A stretch of DNA of 8,334 nucleotides from Chlamydiota bacterium. Its GTDB lineage: Bacteria; Chlamydiota; Chlamydiia; Chlamydiales; JAJFMI01. Of the stretch, positions 1 to 6,025 are shown piece by piece. Numbering within the stretch: position 1 is the stretch's first letter; each line of letters opens with the position of its first letter. A program made the translations under genes and the position numbers. Below the pieces are notes generated by a model. The model did not search any database. It was not told where the DNA came from and was given only the letters and a program-made list of their open reading frames with translations. Location: the NCBI GenBank assembly GCA_021772235.1, contig JAJFMI010000190.1:1-8334 (forward strand). The letters are read 5' to 3'.

Positions 1-532
1 CAAGCTTTTCTTCCTTAGTTCCAGGAAGATAGCCAATGTCTTTACCAAGAGGCATGATCGGACGAGAGACAAAAATGCGGCGGAAGGAATCCTCATCAAA
101 GACCTTGCGCAGAGCGCAAGCAAGAGCCATCAACGTTTTACCCGTTCCCGCCTTTCCAAGAAAAGTCACAAGCTTGATATCATCGCGCAAAAGCAGATCC
201 ATCGCACAGCGCTGTTCCATATTGAGAGGATTGATCCCCCAGACATCGCGTTTTAAAGGCACAAGCGGCTCTAATAGCTTGGTTTTGCAGTTATACTTGG
301 CAAGAGCAGAGGTATTCTCAGGAGAAGAAAGGATGCAATACTCATTGGGATGAAAATCATTTGCCTCAACCTGTAATCCACCCTTAGCATAAAAAAGATC
401 GATCTCTTCTTTAGCGACATTAATCGAACGGCGCCCTTTATAGAGCTTTATCTCGCCCTCGCGAGATAACCTGCGATCTGCACGTTTGGGTTTATTATGA
501 GGTAGGATTACATCATTGGATATTAGGGCCAT
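1..532 (-). CDS. phoH: PhoH-family ATPase (PhoH2/YlaK-like core without PIN domain), 5' part only
   Basis: The gene runs off the left edge, and 177 codons are visible. The Walker A motif GKAGTGKT lies at residues 126-133. Around it are WGINPLN (98-104), DDIKLVTFLG and, downstream, RPIMPLGKDIGYLPG-TKEEKL (157-177). This arrangement matches the C-terminal ATPase half of PhoH2/YlaK proteins, which pair a PIN RNase with a PhoH helicase-like ATPase. Residues about 22-97 resemble the linker between the two halves. The PIN domain that normally precedes it is absent. The ATG at 530-532 has a near-perfect Shine-Dalgarno sequence 6 nt upstream, and an in-frame TAA at 545-547 overlaps that sequence, so the frame cannot be extended. 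The role is inferred to be RNA-linked ATP hydrolysis. The gene is divergent from the cysteine-cluster gene to its right. Family assignment is firm; the biological role is not. Confidence 0.9.
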   Translation of the reverse strand, partial: MALISNDVILPHNKPKRADRRLSREGEIKLYKGRRSINVAKEEIDLFYAKGGLQVEANDFHPNEYCILSSPENTSALAKYNCKTKLLEPLVPLKRDVWGINPLNMEQRCAMDLLLRDDIKLVTFLGKAGTGKTLMALACALRKVFDEDSFRRIFVSRPIMPLGKDIGYLPGTKEEKL

Positions 533-538
533 AAGGGT

Positions 539-546
539 CCCTCCTT
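539..546 (-). promoter_or_regulatory. Strong Shine-Dalgarno site that fixes the phoH start
   Basis: On the minus strand the sequence reads AAGGAGGG, followed by 6 nt and then ATG at 530-532. The in-frame stop TAA at 545-547 overlaps it. This decides that the PhoH-like protein begins without a PIN domain, and it is by far the best ribosome binding site in the window. Confidence 0.85.
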
Positions 547-634
547 ACTTTTATGTTGTTTTTGTTTAGTAGCGGACCACTAAAGAAGATAGAAACTTGA
601 GTGAAATGCAGAGTATTTATTATTAATGTCCTCT

Positions 635-640
635 AGTATA
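635..640 (-). promoter_or_regulatory. Possible -10 element for phoH
   Basis: The minus strand reads TATACT here, about 100 nt upstream of the phoH ATG. No convincing -35 hexamer lies 16-18 nt further up; the surrounding DNA is simply AT-rich. Offered only as the best candidate in the intergenic region. Confidence 0.25.
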
Positions 641-716
641 GGTAGTTATTAAAATTGTTATTATGTAACCTACCTTTTATTCTTTCTAATTATGTTTTAA
701 CACTAAATTGGGGTAA

Positions 717-760
717 TTAGCAATCCCCCAAAACAAGCAGACCTCTCGAGAGAGTGCTAA
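717..760. promoter_or_regulatory. CIRCE-like half sites with non-canonical spacing
   Basis: TTAGCAATC at 717-725 and GAGTGCTAA at 752-760 match the two arms of the HrcA operator CIRCE (TTAGCACTC-N9-GAGTGCTAA) at 8/9 and 9/9 positions. The spacer, however, is 26 nt instead of 9. The broader inverted repeat is AATTAGCA (715-722) with TGCTAATT (755-762), and a separate small palindrome CTCTCGAGAG sits at 743-752. The right arm ends 5 nt before the -35 box of the promoter at 766-795, a position suited to an operator. Binding by HrcA is doubtful with this spacing. Confidence 0.35.
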
Positions 761-765
761 TTTTC

Positions 766-795
766 TTGACTAAATCCCTCCAAGTCATATAGAAT
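766..795 (+). promoter_or_regulatory. Sigma70-type promoter for the gene at 825
   Basis: TTGACT at 766-771 and TAGAAT at 790-795 are separated by 18 nt; an alternative -10, TATAGA at 788-793, gives 16 nt. Transcription would start near 802, leaving a leader of about 20 nt before the ATG at 825. The inverted repeat just upstream (715-762) may be its operator. Confidence 0.65.
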
Positions 796-824
796 TAGGG
801 TATAAGCAACCGGACAGGTATCTC

Positions 825-1526
825 ATGAAAATCACAAAAAAAATTCTTAGCATCCCTCCGTACATCTCTACATCGTGGAAAAACATCAGCGCTCTCCACG
901 TTCAAGAGGGCAGACTCCTCATTACCCTCCAAAGCGGAGCAACAATCGAGCTACCGGAACTTGAAGCCGATTTCCTAGAACAGATCTTTTTTGCTCACGC
1001 CGATCACCTTGAATCCCTCTCCGAAAAGTCGAAAAAACCAAAACCAGAGATGCGCCCTGATTCCGACCTCGCTTTTGCAATGCCCTTTAAATTTGGCATC
1101 GAAGGCTTAGAGGGAATGGGCAATGTATTTGAGCACAATCAAGCGCAAGCTGGCGCACCCGATCTGCCTGCAGAAATGCTGGAAAAAATCACAAAAATCA
1201 CAGAAGCACTAGGTACCGAAGCTATTGAAAATATGCAGAGCCCAGAACCACACTGCAACTGTTTCTATTGTCAAATCGCCCGCGCCATGCAGGGCATGAA
1301 AAAACCCACCATCCATCCTGAGCTTGACGGTAGCGATACAGAATTCGTCTCAGATGAAGAACTCACCTTTTCCGAATGGAAAATCGCAAAAGTGGGCGAA
1401 CAGACTTATGAAGTGCAAAATCCCCTCAGCAACGAAGAGCGTTATCGGGTACATCTTGGCTCTCCAGTTGGATGTACATGTGGCGAAAAAAACTGCAATC
1501 ACATCCGAGCGGTATTAAGTAGTTAA
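825..1526 (+). CDS. Conserved chlamydial hypothetical protein with two Cys clusters, C-terminal SWIM-like zinc finger
   Basis: A cytosolic protein of 233 residues with no signal peptide or membrane segment. The N-terminal 65 residues look like a small mixed alpha/beta domain. A hydrophilic middle follows, then a first cluster HCNCFYC (H143, C144, C146, C149). The C-terminus has a Tyr-x-Val strand pattern leading into CTCGEKNCNHIRAVL, that is C217-x-C219-x4-C224-x-H226. This resembles a SWIM zinc finger (CxCxnCxH), although the gap of 4 is shorter than usual. SWIM modules bind DNA or protein partners. Start: ATG at 825, with a weak AGGT 5 nt upstream. The gene is preceded by a good promoter (766-795) and followed by the large palindrome at 1535-2043. 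Position next to phoH and an SH3b protein suggests the counterpart of C. trachomatis CT016 (from memory). Function unknown. Confidence 0.85.
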   Translation: MKITKKILSIPPYISTSWKNISALHVQEGRLLITLQSGATIELPELEADFLEQIFFAHADHLESLSEKSKKPKPEMRPDSDLAFAMPFKFGIEGLEGMGNVFEHNQAQAGAPDLPAEMLEKITKITEALGTEAIENMQSPEPHCNCFYCQIARAMQGMKKPTIHPELDGSDTEFVSDEELTFSEWKIAKVGEQTYEVQNPLSNEERYRVHLGSPVGCTCGEKNCNHIRAVLSS

Positions 1527-1534
1527 AATCACTA

Positions 1535-2043
1535 AACTAATTACATAAAAAACAGCCACTTATTTTTAGTCGGGGCTGCGCCCCCGCGCCCCTTGAGCTC
1601 CATCTTGGCATGCCAAATCGTGTGCTCGACTCGGAGGTGTGCGCAGCACTACCCCACTCGCCTGCGCTACGATTTTTCACTGCCAATCTGAATCCATCGA
1701 GCGCTCGCGCGTTCATTCCCCACTCCGTTTCACTTCATGGGGCCCCTTTCACGTCCTTCGCGCGGCTGTTCTGTTGTATGCAATGAACTTTTACCAATTC
1801 GAAAAACCAGCCGAGGAGCGGAACGCGAAAAGGGACCCATGGAGCATTAGCGGAATGGGAAATGAGCGCCAGATCCTCTCGATGGATTCAAGTTGGCTTT
1901 GAAAAATTGCAGCGCAGGAGGATGGACAAGTGTTATACACGGTCCTCCGACGAGCATGTGATTTGGCATGCCAAGATGAAGCTCAAGGGGAAGCGGGGGC
2001 GTAGCCCCGACTTTGTAACTTGGCTGTTTTTTTATAACTAGTT
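1535..2043. mobile_element. Foldback / MITE-like element: ~500-bp imperfect palindrome
   Basis: This fills the gene-free stretch between 1527 and 2146. Almost the whole element is one inverted repeat centred near 1789-1790. Matching blocks keep a constant register: 1601-1619 with 1960-1978 (19 bp perfect), 1661-1668 with 1911-1918, 1672-1678 with 1901-1907, 1682-1686 with 1893-1897, and 1689-1701 with 1878-1890 (13 bp perfect). The ends match as ATAAAAAACAGCCA at 1545-1558 and its complement at 2021-2035, extending weakly to about 1535 and 2043. The unpaired centre is roughly 1769-1807. GC-rich segments such as CGGGGCTGCGCCCCCG (1571-1586) form local hairpins near each end, and TTGGCATGCCAA occurs at 1605-1616 and 1964-1975. 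There is no transposase, no credible ORF and no clear target duplication, so a non-autonomous element is inferred. It could also act as a terminator for the gene at 825. Confidence 0.7.
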
Positions 2044-2146
2044 AATTTAAACACTATTGCAGCCACCCACTACTAAAAAGAGTGGAAACAAAAAGCGAAA
2101 ATCTCTAGAATCTGGACATAAGTAGTCATATATTGGAGTAGCCGCT

Positions 2147-3298
2147 ATGTTTAAGGTATTTATTGGATGCGCGCTTTTGTCTCTTACTGCAATAAGCGCA
2201 GAAGAAAACAACGTTAGCAAAACACTTCCTGCTAAAGTGCAGAAAGAATTCAAAAGTTTTTCAGGTAAAGTAGTTGGCACGCATGTGCGCCTACGCACAG
2301 AACCAGAAATTGAAAACTCTTCTGTAGTTGGAGAGTACAATAAAGGTGACCTCTTTGTTGTTGTAGGAGAAAAAAATGACTTTTATAAAGTTGCCCCACC
2401 AACAAATAGCAAAGCCTACATCTTCCGCAGCTTCGTTCTCGACAGTATCGTAGAAGGCAATCGCGTAAACGTACGCCTTGAGCCAACACTCGAATCTCCT
2501 GTCATCGGCCACCTCAATTCTGGCGCTCGCATCGACGGAAAAATCTGCGAGAGAAATGGCAAATGGCTAGAAATCACTCCACCAGAAAACACCACTTTTT
2601 ACATCGCAAAAGAATTTGTTGAATATGCAGGCGGTCCTGAGTTTAAAGCCGTACAGGATAAGCGTTTTGCCACAATGAAGCAGTTGATGGATTCTGCCGC
2701 GCTTCTTTCACAATCTGAAATGCACAAATCCTTTGAAGAGATTGATATTGCACGTGTAAAAAACACCTACCTAACTGTTATCAATGATTACATCGACTTT
2801 CCTGGCCATGTAGAGAAAGCAAAAGGATTGTTAAACGATCTTGAGAAAAATTACCAGAACCGCAAAATTGCCTTCCTTGAAGCAAAAAATGCCAACCTCT
2901 CTAACAAATTTTCTCACGACACAATGGTCGCAAAAAAGCTTGACAACTCAAGTGCACAAGACGCCTGCCCTGAGCGCGCTAAAGTTTGGGAAAAAGTAGA
3001 AGAAGCGATCTTCATCTCTTGGTCCGCAATGCACCACGCTAAAACTATGGACGACTACTACGTTGCGCAGAAACTCAACGCAAAACTTGTCTCTGGAGTA
3101 TTAGAAGCATTTGGTGATCCTGTTGGTAACAAGCCTGGCGACTACATCTTGAAAAATCACGGTCTACCAATCGCCTGTGTCTACAGCACACAAGTGAACC
3201 TCGATGATTTTGTTGGAAAACGCGTCAACCTTCACGTTGCCGATAGACCAAACAACAACTTCGCATTCCCTGCCTACTACGTCCTAGACACAGAGTAA
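2147..3298 (+). CDS. Secreted tandem-SH3b-domain protein, Ctad1-like
   Basis: A protein of 383 residues beginning with a Sec signal peptide (MFKVFIGCALLSLTAISA, predicted cut before E19), so it acts outside the cytoplasm. Two consecutive bacterial SH3 domains follow, at about residues 40-99 and 101-160. Each has the V-x-x-R-x-E-P ... V(V/I)G strand pattern (HVRLRTEP at 46-53, NVRLEPT at 108-114). Residues about 163-325 are mainly helical. The last 55 residues form another compact, probably beta domain ending in RPNNNFAFPAYYVLDTE. The ATG at 2147 has GGAG 8 nt upstream. Tandem SH3b plus position near phoH recalls C. trachomatis CT017 (Ctad1), an adhesin that engages integrin beta-1; that link is inference. 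SH3b modules can equally bind cell-wall peptides, so a periplasmic role remains possible. The next gene starts 2 nt after its stop. Confidence 0.8.
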   Translation: MFKVFIGCALLSLTAISAEENNVSKTLPAKVQKEFKSFSGKVVGTHVRLRTEPEIENSSVVGEYNKGDLFVVVGEKNDFYKVAPPTNSKAYIFRSFVLDSIVEGNRVNVRLEPTLESPVIGHLNSGARIDGKICERNGKWLEITPPENTTFYIAKEFVEYAGGPEFKAVQDKRFATMKQLMDSAALLSQSEMHKSFEEIDIARVKNTYLTVINDYIDFPGHVEKAKGLLNDLEKNYQNRKIAFLEAKNANLSNKFSHDTMVAKKLDNSSAQDACPERAKVWEKVEEAIFISWSAMHHAKTMDDYYVAQKLNAKLVSGVLEAFGDPVGNKPGDYILKNHGLPIACVYSTQVNLDDFVGKRVNLHVADRPNNNFAFPAYYVLDTE

Positions 3299-3300
3299 TC

Positions 3301-4077
3301 TTGGAATTGCGTGAATGGGCGCAGCGTATCTTATCCGCTGACACACTGGAAGAAAAACTTCTTTCTCCGGAATGTCTTACAGATAACGTACCTGGCGCCC
3401 TTCTTCTTTTTAAACAACCGACAAGACCAACCGGCATGGGATTCTCCTCTCGAAAAAAAGAGGACAAACTCCCTCCTCTACACGAACACAAAAGCCAAGA
3501 TAACCGCGCAATTTGCCTCCACCGCTTTTGCGGCCACGAACTTCTTGCCGTAGAAATTATGGCACAAGCGCTTCTCGCTTTTCCCGACGCACCCAAAACT
3601 TTTCGCAAAGGTCTTGCGAATACACTTAAAGAAGAACAGGAACACGTGCGCCTTTACTGCGCGCGCTTAAAAGAAATGGGTGTAGAATTTGGTTCTATGC
3701 CCCTCTACGAGCATTTCTGGCGCCAAGTTCACCATCTCACCACCCCGATCAAATATGTGAGCGTAATGAGCCTTACCTTTGAAATGGCTAATCTCGACTT
3801 CGCTCCGAGCTACGGCAAAAACTTTGAACGTTTTGGCGACCATGAATCAGCCAGCCTCATGGCACAAATTTTGCGTGATGAAATCGGCCACGTCTCCTTT
3901 GGAATGCAGTGGCTAAAAAAGTTTAAATCTAAAGAACTCTCCGAATGGGAAGCCTGGAGAGAAGCGCTTCCCGATCACCTCATATTAAAACGCGCCAAAG
4001 GGCACCAATTCCAAATCAACAATCGCAAAAAAGCGCGCGTACCCGAAGAATGGATCAAAAAACTCAATTCAGTTTAA
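3301..4077 (+). CDS. DUF455 ferritin-like protein
   Basis: A protein of 258 residues matching the DUF455 (PF04305) ferritin-like family by its hallmark segment HELLAVEIMAQALLAFPDAP (79-98). Four carboxylate/histidine sites fit a four-helix diiron centre: E80 and E85, E112-x2-H115 in EEQEH, E161 in TFEMANLDFAP, and E194-x2-H197 in DEIGHV. Some relatives are annotated as rRNA- or tRNA-modifying oxygenases, but no reaction can be assigned here. The start is taken as TTG at 3301, because the family begins near LREWAQRILSAD and the next in-frame Met is residue 46. There is no good Shine-Dalgarno sequence, but the start lies 2 nt after the SH3b stop, which suggests translational coupling in one transcript. 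The 3' end overlaps rmuC by 9 bp, tail to tail. Confidence 0.85.
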   Translation: MELREWAQRILSADTLEEKLLSPECLTDNVPGALLLFKQPTRPTGMGFSSRKKEDKLPPLHEHKSQDNRAICLHRFCGHELLAVEIMAQALLAFPDAPKTFRKGLANTLKEEQEHVRLYCARLKEMGVEFGSMPLYEHFWRQVHHLTTPIKYVSVMSLTFEMANLDFAPSYGKNFERFGDHESASLMAQILRDEIGHVSFGMQWLKKFKSKELSEWEAWREALPDHLILKRAKGHQFQINNRKKARVPEEWIKKLNSV

Positions 4078-5199
4078 CTCTCGTGTAGCCTTATCAATCT
4101 GCAAAAGCTCTGTTAACTCGCGTTCTTTTGACGCAGCACCAAGCTCCTGAAATTTTCTAGCGCTGACTAAAACACGCGATTCATACGTACCCATCGCACT
4201 ATTATAAGAATCTACCGAGCTCTGCAACTGCCGACCCAATTTGGCAAAATGCTGATTCATATCAGAAATACGTTTGTATAATTCATGACCAAGTTTTGAA
4301 ACTTCCTGCACACTTTTTCCAATCGCCTCCTGTTTCCAGCCATAAGCGACCGCGCGCAAGAGCGCAATCAACGTCGTAGGAGTGGATAAAATCACCCCTT
4401 GATCCAACCCCATTTCCATCAAACCGGGATCAACCTCTAAAGCCGCGCTAAAAAATCCTTCCGACGGCAAAAAGAGCACCACAAATTCTGGCGACTCCAT
4501 CGCTTCAAAATACTTACGTTTACCCAAATCCATAATGTGGTGACGAATCGCTTTTGCATGCTCTTTTAACTTAAGCGCACGCATACCCTCTACCTCCGTC
4601 TCCATCGCCTCTAAATAGGCATCAAAAGGCGCCTTAGAATCGACAATGATCTGCTTTTCACCAGGCAGTTGCACAATCAAATCGGGACGAATCTTCCTGC
4701 TCTCAGTATTAATTGTCTTCTGCTCAACAAAATCACAATGCTCCTTCAAACCAGCTAGCTCAACAACCCTGCGCAGCTGCAATTCGCCCCATTTTCCCAA
4801 TTGCCCCGGACGTTTTAGAGCCCTTACCAAACGCTCTGTTTCACGCTTCAACTCTTTTTCCGATTGCGCCATATGCTCCATCTGCGTCTTCAAAGAAGCG
4901 TGCTCCCCTTTGCGCTCTTTTTCAATCTCACGCATGCCTTTATCTAGCTTGCCAAGCGATTCCTTCATCGGCTCCACCATCTGGCCTGCCAACTGCAAAA
5001 ACGAGCGATTATTCTTCTCTAAGGCATCCGAGGAGAGCGATTTAAACGTATGCTGCATCTCATCCTTGGCCTCCTGCAAAAAGCGCTCTCGCTCCCTGCC
5101 GCCCTTAACCTCAGCCTTTAACTCTATAATCTTTTTTTCTCTCCATAGGAGAACGCCAACTAAAATAATCAATATAATCGCAAAAAATTCCATAAACAC
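4069..5199 (-). CDS. rmuC: RmuC-family DNA recombination protein
   Basis: A protein of 376 residues with the classic RmuC plan. An N-terminal membrane anchor (about 4-19) is followed by a long coiled coil (about 20-128). The RmuC domain then begins with RPGQLGKWGELQLRRV (130-145). Next come RPDLIVQLPGEKQIIVDSKAP (171-191), where D173 and D187-x-K189 fit a PD-(D/E)xK nuclease-like core, and FLPSEGFFSAALEVDP (243-258). E. coli RmuC limits DNA inversions at short inverted repeats, so a nuclease role at unusual DNA structures is inferred. Two starts are possible, GTG at 5197-5199 or ATG at 5191-5193, neither with a clear ribosome site; the ATG gives the more typical N-terminus. The gene is divergent from the kinase-like gene with about 15-21 bp between, so its promoter must lie inside that gene. 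In Chlamydia the homolog (yigN) neighbours pssA, as I recall. Confidence 0.93.
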   Translation of the reverse strand: MFMEFFAIILIILVGVLLWREKKIIELKAEVKGGRERERFLQEAKDEMQHTFKSLSSDALEKNNRSFLQLAGQMVEPMKESLGKLDKGMREIEKERKGEHASLKTQMEHMAQSEKELKRETERLVRALKRPGQLGKWGELQLRRVVELAGLKEHCDFVEQKTINTESRKIRPDLIVQLPGEKQIIVDSKAPFDAYLEAMETEVEGMRALKLKEHAKAIRHHIMDLGKRKYFEAMESPEFVVLFLPSEGFFSAALEVDPGLMEMGLDQGVILSTPTTLIALLRAVAYGWKQEAIGKSVQEVSKLGHELYKRISDMNQHFAKLGRQLQSSVDSYNSAMGTYESRVLVSARKFQELGAASKERELTELLQIDKATRELN

Positions 5200-5200
5200 G

Positions 5201-5206
5201 TATAAT
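5201..5206 (+). promoter_or_regulatory. Perfect -10 hexamer just upstream of the kinase-like gene
   Basis: TATAAT ends 8 nt before the ATG at 5215, so transcription would begin at or next to the start codon and the mRNA would be nearly leaderless. This agrees with the absence of a Shine-Dalgarno sequence. The -35 region (about 5178-5183, TCGCAA) is poor, which keeps the call tentative. Confidence 0.4.
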
Positions 5207-5214
5207 AGCTACCC

Positions 5215-5910
5215 ATGATAGCTATATTGATCCTCCTACAGATGCTTTCTAGCCCGGTTACTGATTCTAATGTAATCTTTTCGCAAGAAGCAGTCACGAA
5301 AAAGTTCGAGAACCCTCGTGATATAGATAAAGAAAAAAAAGCCTACAACTTCATCCATCGCGCAGAATTCACACACATCAGCGCTCCCTATATTTTGCAA
5401 ACAACCGAGCATGAAATCACCATGACCTATGCTCCTGGAATCGAATTGAGCGAACTTATCGAAAACGCCGACATGGAACTACTGAACAGAGCCGTGCGTA
5501 AAACTGCCTTAGGATTTTCTGAACTACATACAAAAACAAACGCCTACAAAACAAAAGTCGCCCATTCCTACAACGTTCCAGGAATCAAGCAACAGCCGGC
5601 TGTTATTCATGGCGATCCACATCCAGGAAACCTCTTCTATGATGAAGCAACAGACAAACTGATCTTTATTGATTTAATAGATATGACACCATCGCTGCAG
5701 CGACATATCGGAGGACCCCTCGCCCGAGATGCGGTCTACGCACGGAATTACATCAAACTACAAGCCGAATACTCTGGCCGCAAGAAAGCTGATGTAGAAA
5801 AAATCATGGAGATTTTCGATAACCATTACACATTTCCTATTCATGAAAATGCGCGCGAGTACTACAACTTTTTATTTTACGCCGAACTCAAACACTTGCG
5901 CAACGTGTAA
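5215..5910 (+). CDS. APH/protein-kinase-fold phosphotransferase-like protein
   Basis: A protein of 231 residues with the catalytic loop VIHGDPHPGNLFYDEA (130-145): catalytic D134 and N139, as in aminoglycoside-phosphotransferase and Kdo/Bud32-type kinases. FIDLIDM (151-157) supplies the metal-binding D153. K29 or K30 in AVTKKFE and E40 in the next helix can form the ATP-site Lys-Glu pair. MTYAPGIELSELI (70-82) looks like the hinge. A glycine-rich loop is not recognisable, and the N-lobe is very short. The first residues (MIAILILLQM) are hydrophobic; M10 at 5242 is an alternative start. An in-frame TAG at 5206-5208 rules out a longer N-terminus. The substrate cannot be told: protein, sugar and small-molecule targets are all open. 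The gene sits between rmuC and the RING gene, in what seems an insertion between chlamydial neighbours. Confidence 0.75.
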   Translation: MIAILILLQMLSSPVTDSNVIFSQEAVTKKFENPRDIDKEKKAYNFIHRAEFTHISAPYILQTTEHEITMTYAPGIELSELIENADMELLNRAVRKTALGFSELHTKTNAYKTKVAHSYNVPGIKQQPAVIHGDPHPGNLFYDEATDKLIFIDLIDMTPSLQRHIGGPLARDAVYARNYIKLQAEYSGRKKADVEKIMEIFDNHYTFPIHENAREYYNFLFYAELKHLRNV

Positions 5911-5927
5911 ATAATTCAGCAATTGAA

Positions 5928-5948
5928 AAGAGCCCATACGCTGCTCTT
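5928..5948 (-). terminator. Weak hairpin between convergent genes
   Basis: AAGAGC (5928-5933) pairs with GCTCTT (5943-5948) across a 9-nt loop. On the minus strand the stem runs into TTTTC, so it may end transcription from the RING gene, whose stop lies about 80 nt upstream. The stem is only 6 bp and the T-run short. Confidence 0.3.
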
Positions 5949-6025
5949 GATCACCTGTCTGAATGAGAAACCCTTTTTCTGCACAACCCTCGGTGAGCCC
6001 AAAAAAAACTTTTCAAAACATCTGA

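Noticed and set aside
36..353. A plus-strand frame opposite phoH
   Set aside because: Antisense shadow of the PhoH ATPase region, which has a clear Walker A motif on the other strand.
717..760. A canonical CIRCE element
   Set aside because: The arms match but the spacer is 26 nt rather than the 9 nt required; reported only as CIRCE-like.
1571..1586. GC-rich hairpin as an independent rho-independent terminator of the gene at 825
   Set aside because: It is part of the larger palindrome and is not followed by a T-tract on the plus strand; any terminator role belongs to the whole element.
1639..1902. An 87-codon open frame within the palindrome
   Set aside because: It lies wholly inside the inverted repeat, crosses its centre, has no ribosome site and shows no recognisable protein pattern.
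4646..5218. A 190-codon plus-strand open frame opposite rmuC
   Set aside because: The minus-strand RmuC protein has diagnostic motifs throughout; the plus-strand translation is a serine/cysteine-rich shadow of it.
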